From positions 1-64,000 of the forward strand of contig CAJNOJ010000262.1 in NCBI GenBank assembly GCA_905250025.1: 64,000 nucleotides of DNA, written 5' to 3'. This DNA comes from Adineta ricciae (lineage: Eukaryota; Rotifera; Eurotatoria; Adinetida; Adinetidae). Shown piece after piece: positions 44,219 to 56,550 of the stretch. The notes beneath the pieces were generated by a model. The model ran no database searches and was not told where the DNA came from. It was given only the letters and a program-made list of their open reading frames with translations. Position 1 is the stretch's first letter; each line of letters starts with the position of its first letter. The translations under genes and the position numbers were made by a program.

Positions 44219-44605
44219 TTTTATCGTTTAAAAATCAATATGAATTCAAATCGAGTTTCGATTGATTCGAACAGTAATTGGCTCAAGCCTATTAGCAATC
44301 GCAACGAGAAATTTACAAAAGAGAGATAGATGGCGTTCGACGTCGACAATCTACAAAGGAGAAAGATATGTTCATTATGACAATAACTATTAGAACTTAC
44401 TTTTCAATAGGGAATTTTTATTACTATCGTTGAGACTGTACGTTGCTCTATGATCTACTGAGGAGAATGAAATTTGAAAACTTAAACGTCGTTTACCATT
44501 CACACATGTGGCATTTTCATGTAAGAAAAACGAATTTTGCTTTCTGTCACGTTTTTTCTCTTTATTTATGTTGGAGTAACCAAGTAAGAACTGGCAACGA
44601 TTAAC
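44219..44605. other. Divergent intergenic region
   Basis: 390 nt separating the orphan gene (minus) from the glycosyltransferase gene (plus), likely carrying both promoters. No other feature. Confidence 0.4.
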
Positions 44606-45815
44606 ATGGCTCGCCAATGGTTCATTTCGACGCTAATAAACAGGTGTAGTGTGAAACTATCATCGTTATTCTATCTATTGATATTACTATTGGTCATTGT
44701 GGCAGCATTTTGCATTAAGTTTGGACCGAATGTTCAGAAATCAACAGCGCATCCCGTATTCATCTTTACTTCATCACGGAGACCTACAACGGCAACAATA
44801 ACGACCTTTCCATCACCACAACTGACCAATAAAGACTGTAAGAGACTTGATTTTGAGGGACTTCGCCTTGCGAATTCAACTAATCCAATTCCTCCAATAT
44901 ACGATTTTTTTATTTTCAATGACGAATTGGATCTGCTCGAAATACGTCTGTACGAGTTGTACAATTATGTAACTCTTTTTCTCATTGTGGAAAGTGAAAT
45001 AACACTATCGGGTAAACCGAAACGATTGTATCTCAAAGAAAATTGGCAAAAATTCAATAGATATCATGAGAAAATGCGTCGATTCGAGGTCGAGTTGGAT
45101 CAATTTCCAGAAACCCAATGGTCCAACGAATTCACATTGAGAGATGATGGTCTTCGCATTGCTCTTCAAAACCGTTCAGGGTAAGTAAAAGCAAGGTTTA
45201 GCAGGAGATTAACGCATTTCCTATTTAAGAGATATTATTCTACTCACATCTGACGTTGATGAAATACCTACAGCTCACTTTTTAAATGCTTTAACTTCGT
45301 GTGAGTTATCAAATCCATTTCAACCACTGGTACTTATCTGTGCCTATTATTACTATTCATTTGAATTCCGACGTGGTACGACAGAAGGTGCAACTGTCAC
45401 TTTCTTGACTTTGGATCCTGCGGAACAAGCTCAGACGATCTCTGGCAAAACTTTACGTGATAATCGCTTCAGTTTTCAACGTATGCCAAGTTCTTGTTAT
45501 CATTGTTCATGGTGTTTTGATCGGATCAACTTAACACGCAGTAAACTGGGCTCGTTTTCTCACACGGAACTGAATAGACCGGAGTATCAAACGCAGGACC
45601 ACATACTCGCTCGGTATCGTGAAGGAAAAGATCTGTTCAATCGGGCTAGTGAAGTGTATGTACATTTGGACGAAAATGATGAAATTCCTGAATTAGTCAA
45701 AGCACAGCGAGATCGGTTTGCTTATTTGTGGAATAGAACTACGCTAGTGAATGTAGGTTTTCGAGATGTGACCGTCGACGGCATTAATGTAAATATGAAA
45801 AATGGAACGAGATAA
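44606..45815 (+). CDS. GT17-family glycosyltransferase (MGAT3-like N-acetylglucosaminyltransferase)
   Basis: Exons 44606-45180 and 45230-45815, with a 49-nt phase-2 intron (1161 nt, 386 aa). A type II signal anchor (FYLLILLLVIVAAFCIKFG) is followed by a Ser/Thr/Pro stem. The catalytic domain has IYDFFIFNDELDLLEIRLYE, then the intron within GDIILLTSDVDEIPT. DVDE is the metal-binding DxD-type motif. CYHCSWCF further on is characteristic of Glyco_transf_17. In vertebrates this family adds bisecting GlcNAc to N-glycans in the Golgi; the acceptor here is unknown. An AATAAA overlaps the stop region. Confidence 0.85.
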
Positions 45816-45934
45816 ATAAAATTGTGATACTGATAAGATTTTTTTTCTCTTCGTCAATGAATAAAACTTTTGGTACTAGCAGGTGACAAATCTAGGAATC
45901 ATATGGCATGATGAATGGTGAATTTTTCGATGGA

Positions 45935-47269
45935 TTAGTCGATTAATGTGCGAACAGCATCGAGAATTCGTTGAATACGTTTGTTGGTTTTACTCATATC
46001 CAGATTTAATTTATTTGGCACATAAGCAAATGATAGTTGTTTGTCTGGACAAGCAAATGCTATGCTTCCACCTAAACCTGCCGATAAACAAGCGACAGAT
46101 GAGATTCGCAGTACGAGAAACGGGTTAACAATCTTACCCCAGTGTCCAAAAACATTGCCGAACTCTTTCACAACTGTATCGTCTAGCATGAAACCACCTT
46201 GACTGAATTTTGTTGGCATATCATCAAGAATTTGATCGGGTTCGTTGCGAGGTGTGTTATTGCGTATAGCTGTCGCTAAAGTTTTCGATGTTAAAAGGTC
46301 TTCTGTGAATAGCAGTGATGCATAGAGTCGTGCTAATGAACGAGCATTCGTGAAAATGTTGATAATAGACAATCGTTTGTCTGTACTATCAATAGGCGGA
46401 AGTTGAATAAGACCATTCAGAGTGAATGCTCGATACTGCAATTGACTAAAGGAAGTTTCATCGATTAGCAGAAACACATGACAGTTGTACAATACTTCAC
46501 TATAGGTTGATCTGATGATGATTCCAGTGGAGGTAGTATACTTGCACAAACTTGACTTGCGTGCTGTTTTGGTAAACGTTTGGCAACAAAATATTCACAA
46601 CTGTCTAGGATGGGAGCGATTTCTTCTTCAATGAATTGTCCCATTGAACGATGTTTACCATTATCAACTCGGCGAATTAATTCATTCGCTAAATAAGGAA
46701 AAGTCAATGCATGGTAACCGTGACCACCAACATTAGGCTCCCAGTAGGGTTTCTGTTCGGCAAGAAGTTGTACAATTCTCGTTGGATCTAAACAAAAAGT
46801 CTTCTGCTGACGGATGACATGGAAAACTGTATAAGGTTATACCGTCATAAACATCTTCTAATTTCAATGAATCATCATCTATTACAGGCAAGCCAGCACG
46901 ATGTGATAGTAAATCTTTAATTTTGATATTCTGCTTTCCGTTCTGTTCAAACTCAGGCCAATATTTAGCTACGGATTCTTCGTAATCCAACCATCCTCGC
47001 TGAACACATATAGCCAAAGCAGTAGCAATGATACCTTTCCCGGTTGAATAAACGATTTGTAGTGTATTATGTTGATACGGTTTCGCATGATCTTCACTTT
47101 CAAACCATCCGCCAGTTAAATCAACAACACATTGATTTCCGTGATAAACACAAAGTGTAGCACCGACATCAAGTTGTTCAGCAAAATTCTGAAGGAACAA
47201 TTGCCGAATGCATTCCCATGCAGGTTTACAGTAACCTGATACTATACCTTCTGTCTCAAGGCTACACAT
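45935..47269 (-). CDS. Beta-lactamase-domain serine hydrolase (EstB/LACTB-like), cytosolic type
   Basis: Exons 47269-46843, 46787-46496 and 46445-45935 (1230 nt, 409 aa). Introns are 55 and 50 nt. There is no signal peptide, unlike the hydrolase at 1863-3245. The nucleophile motif SxxK is STGK (VYSTGKGIIA), the tyrosine motif lies in GGHGYHALTFPYLA, and the third box is GLGGSIAFACPD. Order and length fit the animal beta-lactamase-domain-containing protein 2-like group and bacterial EstB esterases. Probable esterase or peptidase; substrate unknown. Confidence 0.85.
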
Positions 47270-47880
47270 ACCTTTTATCTTTTAACAAATCGTCTCTCTA
47301 TACATAGTCATCAATGGATGATCCCTTTTATTCAATCAAGATATGATCTATACAGATGGCGCCGCTCGAAAGATGCATCATTGTCTGCATAAATTCAATT
47401 TCGATAGGTACAATGATCTCTGTTTTCATCTTACCTTTTTTAACTTTATCAGTTTAATATCATTCACCTGATCAAGGCGGATTGTCAAGTTCTTTGAAGA
47501 GCTTTATCAAGAAATATTTGTATCTTGAAAGGCATAAATTGAGAGAATGTATGTAAAATCACTAGTAGACGACTAATCGAGATTCCTGAACCGGTCAAAG
47601 GGCAAGAGATTATTCTAACCTTTGGATGCGTAGTTTTGAATATATGATACGAATAAAACGTCGTAAAGATACGCAGCTTCTCACAGGGGAGAAATGTCGA
47701 GTGACAAAATCTCCCTTCATGATATCATATAGAAGTATATAAAACAAATTTGATACTGATAATATCTAAACATGCAGATAGCAAAGGTGAAAGTGATACA
47801 GCTAGTGCTTGGATAAAAATAACTCATTCTTCTCGAAGTTCTTTCTTTTTTTCAACTTGCACTTAGAAAAAGAAGAAATA
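47270..47880. other. Divergent intergenic region
   Basis: 600 nt between the hydrolase (minus) and CDF transporter (plus) genes. The frame upstream of 47881 opens with TTG and is not considered coding. Probable promoters. Confidence 0.4.
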
Positions 47881-49603
47881 ATGGATGGAATAGTGATTTC
47901 TGTCGATAAATACTCGGATGATATGTTTTCGAATACAGCGAAGTATAATTTAGCAAAAACGACAACGACAAAATCAGATCAACGTCAATCTAGTGTTCAA
48001 ATCAAAACGCAGAATCAGTATAGAAAATCACCAGAAGTATCAGCAGTAACACTTGTTCGTATGACACAACTAGCACCGGAAGAACCGACGATAAATGGTA
48101 CAGTATTAAAATCTCGGAATTATGTCTGTTTGTCAATAAGAGAGTTTTGTAGATCCTTCACCGAATTCATTGAAGCATATTCTTCGTCAACGTCAGGGTA
48201 TTTGTCGACAAGATCCGAATTTATCGGAACCTGTAAAAAGATTTTATCGGAGACAAGATGATCTTATCAATGGTTACACACAAGTGGAGAAACAAGCAAA
48301 CAATAACGATGAGGAACGAGAAAAGAATGATCATCTTCATACAAAATCAAAAAGAATGACACTGATCTTGTCTCGACTTTCATTAGCAGTCAATATTGTG
48401 CGTACAATTGTAAAAATTCACAAGAATAATATCTATTCTTCTAGCTATTGTTTCTTACTAAAACCATCGCTGCCATACTATCTAAATCACTGTCAATCGC
48501 GTCGACTGTGGTCGATTCAGCTGTTGATTTAGCATCATCTGTTATTCTCTTTTGGGCAGCTCGGGCAATGAAAAAACGAAATATTTACTTGTATCCACAA
48601 GGTATTCCTTCATCGAATATATTTACAAACGAGATGTAGTATCCTTTTGCTAAGGTCGGACACGTTTGGAACCAGTTGCTATCGTTATTCTGTCGGTGAT
48701 TATGTGTGCTGCTTCTGTAATGGTTGTTTACAATTCAGTCGATATTCTTGTGAATGAAATTAACTATTTTACGGAAACAAATACGACTAAAACATTGTCA
48801 CAAATTGATATGAGTGCGTTTCCCGTGACCGTTATGTGTTTCACGGCGGTTAGCAAGGCTATTCTATTCTTTTTATGTTATCGCGTGAAAACTCCAACAA
48901 TGTCTGCATTAGCTGAAGATCATCGAAATGATGTGGCGTCAAATATAATTGCACTTGGTTGTGGACTCATTGGTGAGCTATTGTCATACTCTGCTGAACA
49001 TTTGTTTTGACGAATTAATAATTTCATAGGTTCCTATGCTTATCAAAATACCATTGATCGACGTGCTATCGTCGTGGATCCAGTCGGTGCGATCTTGATT
49101 TCTGTCTATATTATTATTTCATGGATCAAACAAGCAAATCGTATATTCTTCTCTTTTAACATCGTTTTCATATATGAACTTCCTTTACATAGGCCAAATC
49201 AAACGACTAACTGGTTACACAGCAAAGCCACAATTCCTATCACAAATTACGGTGAATAGCGTTGATTTCTTTTTTTTGTCTTTTACTTTGTTCGCTTTAG
49301 TGGTTGACTTTTCATCATTCGGAACATATACTCAAGATAGATACCGTTCGAGCGTTTCACTTTGGTACTTCATTTCTTGTCGAAGTTCATATTGTTCTTC
49401 CTGAGACCATGCTCGTCAAAGAAGCACATGACATCGCTGAAGGACTTCAACAGAAAATCGAACGATTGCCGGAAGTAGAACGTGTATGATAAAAATGCCC
49501 TCATGTCTTTGTCATTTATATTTTTGAATTCATTTTCTAGGCTTTCGTTCATATCGACTACGAATGTCAACACAAACCAACCGATGAACATAAAATTGTT
49601 TAA
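47881..49603 (+). CDS. Cation diffusion facilitator (CDF/MTP-like metal transporter), 8 exons
   Basis: Start is ATG 47881. Seven introns of about 47-57 nt join in frame: exon 1 ends at 48097, and later donors are near 48394, 48601, 48972, 49139, 49251 and 49489. Landmarks in order are KRFYRRQDDLINGY (as in plant and fungal MTPs), TM helix 2 with SLSIASTVVDSAVDLAS (metal-site Asp residues), AMKKRNIYLYPQ, GRTRLEPVAIVILSVIM, and ALAEDHRNDVASN (HxxxD site in TM5). The cytosolic C-terminal domain has LKIDTVRAFHFGTSFLVEVH and ERAFVHIDYECQHKPTDEH. It would export Zn2+ or Mn2+ from the cytosol by proton exchange. The intron density contrasts with nearby intronless genes, arguing for an old eukaryotic gene. 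Confidence 0.85.
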
Positions 49604-50137
49604 GCCTATCTTTATGTAACTATACATTTTTAATAAACAAATTGTGGTCTTTTCTTCTGTTTAAATTATTGTTAACTGAAATGAGACATGTCAATACGTA
49701 TCTCAGTTTGGTAATGCGCGGCGTTAAAACTTTCTCCGATATCCCTGAGAATCCTAAATTGCTAATAATGAACAAGCTCCATTGATGCGATAGGATTTAG
49801 AGATATTATACTTGAACATCACAAATTAATTCATATTAATAGAAAAAAAAGACACCTTGAGAATGTGAACAAAAAGTAAATATGATGTTCACATGCACCC
49901 AGAGATATAAACTTCAACAATAGTGATATTAATAATAAGTTTGAAATGGGAAAGAAAAAAAAAACTATTGAGCAAATAAAAGAGTTAGACAATAAGGGGA
50001 AAAGGTAAACAGAAATAATTAAGAAAAAAGTTCAATGTAGACTACGAAATATTAAAATAAAAAGTAGTGAAATAGATAAAGACTGTTTTTCTCCTTGATA
50101 GATAACCATTGAATATCCATATTCAACATCTGATTAT
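49604..50137. other. Convergent intergenic region
   Basis: 530 nt between the 3' ends of the CDF and Ig genes, AT-rich, with poly-A runs near 49850 and 49955. No gene seen. Confidence 0.4.
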
Positions 50138-52992
50138 TTAATGACGAATGTTTCTTCTTTTTCTCTTTGCACCGCGAATAGTAACTGCTGCATAAGCAGG
50201 ATACTGTTGAGAATGACCTGGAACAGAAGCTTGACATAGCAGATACATTTGTGTCGCAGCGGTATCGGCAGTCGGTGCAATGATAACGTCATTTCCTTGT
50301 TGCTATTTAAATAAAAGAAAAATAAGTCACTGTTTCGATCGATACCAATTCGTGCTACATACATGAGCATATGAGGGAAGAGCTGGATCATTTCCATACT
50401 GACTCCATGTCACTTGATATTGTTGAGCACCTTTAACATTACATGTGATAGTTGTTTTCTCACCAGGCGCAATGCTAACTTCTCTTGGCTCGACGGTCAC
50501 TTCGACGTAGTCTTGTGGTTGATATTGTTGTTGTGATTGTTGATCATGTTGTTGATGTTCTTGTTGCTGTTGCTGTTGCTGTTGATGATGATGATGATGA
50601 TTTTGACGTTTTGATTCGACATTGACACGTAGTTCTCTGTGAACTTCTCCATGTGAATTACTGACGGTGACTCGATAGACACCAGCCGATTCAGGTGTAG
50701 CACGATTAAGAATGAGACGATTGGATTCAGTGGTGAATCCTTCCGAAATTGGTTCATAGCCTTGTGCAGTATATTTGTGCCAGACAATGTTAATCGGTTC
50801 AGCCGACTACAAAGAGAAAAAAGAAAGGACATATTTTGTTGAACTTTGAAATTCGTATTGTATACATACAACTATAGTGTATTGAACAATCATACGTTGA
50901 CCTTCTTTGAGATCAATTGAATCGGGTTGAATTAATATCTTGGGTAAACCACCTAAAAATCGAAAAGATAGATGAAAATAAACTTGTTGATTTCGTCTTG
51001 ACTCACCATGTTGTGATTGTGGATGGGGTTGATGATGTGTTTCACTAGGTCGAATTTGAATTTGATATGGAATTTGAACACGAGTACCATCATTTCTGTA
51101 CAAGTCACAATAATATGTTCCCGTATGCTCGGCGCGTGCATTTGTGACTTGTAAATCGTTACCAGCTTGATAAATACCATCGGGAAGTCCTTGGCCATCA
51201 CTGCGTGACCAATAGGCACGATCATATCCAGCTGGAGCTTGAATCAATTGGTTGCCACCTTCCTCAACTGAGACTGGACCGGTCGGGTGTGGTGGTTGAA
51301 CGTGAACATCATAGCCAGGTTGAACATCATAGTTAGGTGGTGTATTATAGTCGGGTTGAGGATTATAATCAGGCGGTGTACCGTAGCCTGGTTGAGCGTC
51401 ATAAGTTGGTTGTTCTACAAAAGAAGAATGTGCCAGTAGAAATAGTTTCAAATTTTACTAGAATTATTTACTGCTAAAGGTAAGAATACTGTTTCCATCG
51501 CCATAGTTACCACCTGGAATTGAACAACGATAATTTCCCAAGTATGGCCGCGAAATAGGACGAATGTAAAGTGTTTTTCCTCGTGCAAAGAGTGGATCTT
51601 CATCACCAAGAAGCTATAAAGGTCGCCAAGATATTTTACACTTCCATTCATTCAAGTCGATACGTACTTTTTCGTTGAAGTACCATTGAATTCTTGGTTC
51701 GTCGTCTGGTAAAGCACCTTCACATTGAATTTCCACGTAATCCCCTTCAGCCATATCCGGTGCAGCAATACGTAAGTATTGAAAGTTCTGATATACTAGA
51801 ATGTCAATTCCTAATGAAATATCTTTGTCGTCCATTTAGAAAACTAACCTGGTGGTCGCATATCGGGATAGGCGGGTTGTGGTTCTGGTTGTGGATAGTA
51901 ACGGCTTTCTTCTTCCATGGTAAGAACAGCGGAGTCGCTGTTTCCTGCTCCATCCTGAGCCATACATGTATATTTGCCGATTTTGCTTGGATCGTCAAGC
52001 GTGATACGCGATCTCAACGTTGCTTTCGTTCCGGAGATTTGTTTCTCTTTGGAATCAATAAAAGCGTAACGCTAAAATGAAAACGAGAAAAGTTGCAGAA
52101 AAGAGATGCGATTTTTTTCTCTTAGAAATCGTACGCGCTCTGGTTCTTCTTGGACCCAATAGATGAGTGTGTTACTATCGGCATTGTTTACAGTACAGAT
52201 GAGCTCATACGCTTGTCCACGTTGTACTTTGAGTGTAGCAGGATCGAGAACTACTTTAATCTTTGTTGGGCCAGCGGTTGTTGATGGGCCTGGTGCTGCC
52301 GTTGCATCTTCTATACGATGGAATAAATAAATATATTCGATTCACACAAAAGATCATCTATTACCATCAGTACCGTTGGCGTCAATCGAACTTCCTATAA
52401 TAAAAGCAGTTATCAAAATCAAATACAATCATACTGTCGATAATCTCACCATCAGTGATAAGTGTAGCTAAAAGGAAAACGATGAATTAATTACTCACAA
52501 GTGGATAAAGAAGATCGAATACATACATATAGTTGTTACGATCAATGCATCGCTATCACTTGCATTATTATCCAATGATTGTGTAGTTTCTCTTACATCA
52601 GCGATAGCTGTTGCATTTGTATCAGCTGTGGCCGATTCCAGAGTCGTTGCTTGGTCAGCACTATCAGTAGCTGCGGCATCAGCATTTGTTGTTGCTTCAC
52701 CAGCAGCATCTGTTGTTGCTTGATCGGCAGCATCAGTAGCTGCAGAAGCTGCAGCATCATCGCTCGTTGTTGCTTGATTGAAAGTTCCATTTTCATTCGC
52801 TACTGCTTCAAGTGTAGTAGCTAAAAATGTTACTGCCTCTTCGGTTTGTTGAGCGAGATCTGTTGTCACACTTAAATCTGTTGCCCCAGTTAATCCTATG
52901 AGCAAACTTTGTGTTGTTTCATCTACTGGCAGAGCGAAGATTGTACACAACGCAACGAGATGCAACATAAATACGTGCAGGACAATTTTCAT
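50138..52992 (-). CDS. Secreted multi-Ig-domain protein with mucin-like N-terminus (perlecan/hemicentin-like)
   Basis: ATG at 52992, signal peptide (HVFMLHLVALCTIFALPV), then a Thr/Ala/Asp-rich region with repeats such as AATDAADQATT. Exon 1 ends near 52527. Two tiny exons of 18 and 30 nt follow, then about seven more exons with introns of roughly 50-65 nt. Five Ig-like domains can be read by their C...W...Y.C patterns, for example ELICTVNN...IGKYTCMAQD, EIQCEG...GNYRCSIP and TGTYYCDLYR. Between them lie a Pro/Tyr repeat linker (DYNPQPDYNTPPNYDVQPGY) and a His/Gln run. The C-terminus is basic (RGAKRKRRNIRH). Probably extracellular matrix; no protease or LG domain is seen. Confidence 0.7.
50531..50606. 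repeat. CAA/CAG-CAT triplet tract encoding Gln/His run
   Basis: Triplet-rich stretch (GTT, GCT, GAT units on plus) inside the Ig gene. It codes on the minus strand for consecutive His then Gln residues between the fourth and fifth Ig domains. In frame, likely length-variable. Confidence 0.8.
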
Positions 52993-53699
52993 CCTTGTAA
53001 ATAATACGAGAAAAGATTATAATACGATTCTATTTTGTGGTATCGTCTATATATAGAGAAGCTGTCTTCTTTTTTTTTCTTTTTTTTGTTGCTTTCATCA
53101 CCTATGATTGATATTAATGTATGATATCTATATACCACAAGAAATGTTTCGTTAGGAGAATGGGAAAAAGAAACCTTCTCTTATTTGATGTGACAAGGGC
53201 ACAAGACTAATACGATGGAAAAAAAAGAAGAGAAATATGTATGTTTAGTATCTTTTTCTGTCTAACCAGAAGAGATATATTCATTAGCAAAGATTGCACT
53301 AAGAACAAAATGACGTCTGTCCATAAGATGATAACACGATATTCTTTTAAAATCATTTCCTCGTAGAAATATAATCTTCGGGAAAAAACTTTCCTCTTTC
53401 TTTATCTTATATCATTGTATCTGACAGGAAGACAATCTAAATCAGTTTAGTAGCGCTGTTTGCGATGCCGCAAAGATACAATTGGATGATAACCAAAGAA
53501 ACAAAAAGAAAATGGTTCCCACCAAGTCATGCTATTGATAAATTCAAGAAAAGATAATTAACGGAGAAGCTTCGTTCAAAGACATCGCGTTCAATTAGTC
53601 TCCTCCATGCGTCTGTGATGCAAAGTTTTTCTTCTACTTTACTGTATCTGAAAACCGTGGATATAAATCAGATGACTTATACTTAAAACAGATAATAAT
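52993..53699. other. Intergenic upstream of the Ig gene
   Basis: About 700 nt, AT-rich, with a T-rich tract at 53069-53092. It probably includes the Ig gene promoter. No coding frame. Confidence 0.4.
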
Positions 53700-54340
53700 C
53701 TAATTAAGAGGAAAAATCGATGTTTGATACATTGGGAAAGAAAAGTTCATTTTCTCAGTTAGTTATGACAAATATTAAGTGTTCAGCTTCGTACAGTTTT
53801 GTCGAACATTCATGGATACTATTGGATTGCTTTGTTTATCTTTAGTATCATCAGAAATCTAATGAAGATTGTGATATATCCATCGCAATCTGATGAAGAG
53901 TTGTTTGCTTTGGTTCTCTCATTCATGTTAGTGGTCTTGATTTGACTCATAATTATCTATTTCTTTGTAGCTGGTACAACTCTTTCTCGGTATAATTATT
54001 TATGTTTAATATCAATCGATCGACGGTTAATTACATCGCTAAATGTCTCATCTCGTCGATTAAGTAATGTTATTCTTATTCGAAGAGTTACTATCATTAA
54101 TACAACCGTTTGGATAATCTACAATCTTCATGTTGCGATTGAATTTCAACCGGAAATAAATGGTTGTATCCCACCGTTTGATAGATCTTACTTCGTATTT
54201 TAGCTATATTTACCGTTTGTGATTATAGTTTCACTTGTACTACTAAAATTACAAGGAATTATGAAGAAAGATTTGATCAGAAAGTATAATGGCATTGTTC
54301 ATCCACTGAAATCTGTTGGAAGAAATAATGTCTGAGATTA
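53700..54340 (+). pseudogene. Rhodopsin-like GPCR relic
   Basis: One frame reads LSRYNYLCLISIDRRLITSL followed by NVSSRRLSNVILIRRVT and TTVWIIYNLHVAI. These match TM3 end (SIDR in place of DRY), intracellular loop 2 and TM4 of orphan bdelloid receptors. NGCIPPFDRSYFVF, an in-frame stop (TAG near 54202), and a TM5-like LYLPFVIIVSLVLLKLQGIM come next. The 5' part has several stops. Relic rather than functional. Confidence 0.55.
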
Positions 54341-54599
54341 CGAAGAACGATTATCTCGTATGAAAATCTTCCGAGTGTAAATTTATACGTTATATTCATT
54401 CGTTACAAAAGAATCTAGATTAAATGGGAATTGATAACTTTTTCAATTGCATGACATCCATTTTACTTAAAATACACACTGTGCAGTACATTTTACCGAA
54501 TAAATACATGTTTACAGCATACCATTTCGAAAGGAATTTAACAGTATATACTTTCATTTTTATTCGTTGCGATTAAACATTTTAGTCTTATTGAATTTG

Positions 54600-55060
54600 T
54601 TTGTTAAAAGTGTATTATATTCACAATGAGTGTGTTGAACTCAATGTCGAAACAGATAAATCCAAACTATGCCCTATGAATGAAACAATAAATGGATATT
54701 TGTCTTAAAACGGTAATAAACCATAGTAAGCAAAACAATCCAATCATGAGTTGGAGAATAGCATAGAGAATTGATTTATCTAGAATAATCTTTGAATATA
54801 AAATGACAATCGACGTATGTTCTCGTTTCAAGAAAATCGTACTTGGAAAATAATTATTATGAATAAAGTTAGTATTGCTCCACCTGCGATTATTAAATAG
54901 ATGGAAATTCGACTATCGATAGGATATGAGTTGATGTATACTGCACCAAATACGATTTGAAGTATGGACACCAGAAAAATAACATGATCAAGAATATTGA
55001 CAAGTATTTTTTATGAAAATTTGTTGAATAGGTTCTAGAAAGACCAGTTTCTTTGATTGA
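54600..55060 (-). pseudogene. Possible TMEM272-like relic
   Basis: On the minus strand, VSILQIVFGAVYINSYPIDS followed by RISIYLIIAGGAILTLF resembles the IxxGxxYxxxCPxxxxIPxYLIVxG signature of TMEM272-like small membrane proteins, with the cysteine lost. Downstream stops interrupt the rest. Family recognition is from memory. Confidence 0.35.
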
Positions 55061-55561
55061 AGGCTATTTGATGTTATTTCTGCAGCATTAGATTCATTAC
55101 TCATATTTACCTATGAGTCGCCGTTGGAACGTTCTTTTCCTTTCCACACAGATAAATCTTGATGATACGATTGCATCATTTAAGCAGTAAACTATCGTGT
55201 CAATTGAAATTGTAGGTGACATCGCGTTGCTTCAGATAGTGACAAAAAACAGAGAGCTAGTTTTGAGGCTGGAAACTGAATTTACTAATCAACAATCTTC
55301 CACTTAATCGTTTACTTAAACTTGTTTACCATGTTTAACAGAATGAGTAATTTTGAAACCTACATGTATGTCATGAAAATTGTGTGCATGACTTCGCTTT
55401 CGATTCGAGTGCATTTCTATTCAAAGATTTTCGTTTATGTTAATGCATTTCTTCCTCTCTCTCTCTCTCTCTGTACACACGCATATTTGACAAATAAACG
55501 AATTTCGACACGAGTATAAAAGAACAACAAAAATCGTCAAAATTAAATCAAAGAAGACAAT
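55061..55561. other. Intergenic with a TC microsatellite
   Basis: 500 nt upstream of the small secreted gene. It holds a short (TC)n run at about 55454-55470 roughly 90 nt before the ATG, and GAGTATAAAAGAAC at 55512-55525, which contains a TATA-like box 40 nt upstream of the start codon. No gene. Confidence 0.5.
55513..55522 (+). promoter_or_regulatory. TATA-like box before the small secreted protein gene
   Basis: The sequence AGTATAAAAG lies about 40 nt before the ATG at 55562. It is a close match to the eukaryotic TATA consensus, which fits a compact, possibly strongly expressed gene with a very short leader. Confidence 0.45.
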
Positions 55562-55867
55562 ATGAAACTGTACGTGTATGCTTTGATCTCTGCCTTTGTG
55601 GTCTTGGCTGCCACGGCTGCACCGGCTTTCTTGCAAAATGATCCCAAACGTCCAGTAGCTGACATCGCTCGTGACTTGGGAATCACAGCCGATCAATTTG
55701 TTGCCTGTTTCAACGGTGTAACACCAGCTCCTCGCGGCAGCAAACCAACAGATGATCAAGTGCATGCGAACAAACAACATCTTCTAAGCTGTCTTCAACA
55801 AGCTAATCCATCCATTACCAATGAGAAGTTGGATGCGGTTATGGATAAATACCGTCCAAGCTCTTAG
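55562..55867 (+). CDS. Small secreted protein, two-cysteine, bacterial-looking
   Basis: Intronless, 101 aa. The signal peptide is MKLYVYALISAFVVLAATAA. The mature chain has ARDLGITADQFVACFNGV, then a polar loop (GSKPTDDQVHANKQHLLSCL), and a C-terminal ITNEKLDAVMDKYRP. Two cysteines could form one disulfide. From memory, the layout ([DN]LG[VI]T..QF..CF...P...G..PT......NK..LL.CL....P.I.N..LD.VMD.YRP) resembles short periplasmic proteins of Proteobacteria. That suggests possible horizontal origin. Codon use seems richer in C than in neighbours (GCTGCC, GGCAGC). Function unknown. Confidence 0.75.
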   Translation: MKLYVYALISAFVVLAATAAPAFLQNDPKRPVADIARDLGITADQFVACFNGVTPAPRGSKPTDDQVHANKQHLLSCLQQANPSITNEKLDAVMDKYRPSS

Positions 55868-56550
55868 AAAGTTTGACGATTTTTCTCTTCTCATAAAACA
55901 ATTTCCTTAAACTCTATTCTAAACGTTCATTATCTTTTTCTTCTACCGAAACAATATGAAATAAAATTTACTTATAATTTGATTCATACTACTATATATA
56001 CAAAATAGAACTCTCGATCGTCATCTCAGTTGTGTTCAGTAGGATACTCGAACTGTTACGAACGGGTTAAATAACACGCAATACGTTGTTCGACTTTCAT
56101 CAGGTAAATTCAACGGCTGATAGTCCTTGTAAAAGCCTTATTCTTTACATACATAGATAAATGCGTATATTTTGTTGAGAACATACATGTATACGACTGC
56201 TTTCTCCTTTTTCTTCTTCTCTTCTTTGCTCGTTGTGTCTATCAACACATAATTTATCTATCGATTATGAAAGAATAACTGTTTGTACATCCATATTTCT
56301 CTCGCTCCATTTACAAAGGCGTATCCAGCCTGATATTAGTCCATGAGGGAAAAGGACAAATGTCGATGAGAGCACAGAAGCGAGAAAAAAAGCTATTAGA
56401 GAAAGTAATGTTGCGATTTTTCATTTCAAAGATATATTTTTGACTTCAAAACATGTCAACTAAAATATCACGAGAGCGAATCATAGTGTCATAATAAGAT
56501 TAATCGTTCATTAGGACATATTTGATATTTTAAATGAATATTGTTAGTTT
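55868..56550. other. Convergent intergenic region
   Basis: 680 nt between the 3' ends of the small secreted gene and the fusion gene. An AATAAA lies near 55961-55966. No gene seen. Confidence 0.4.
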
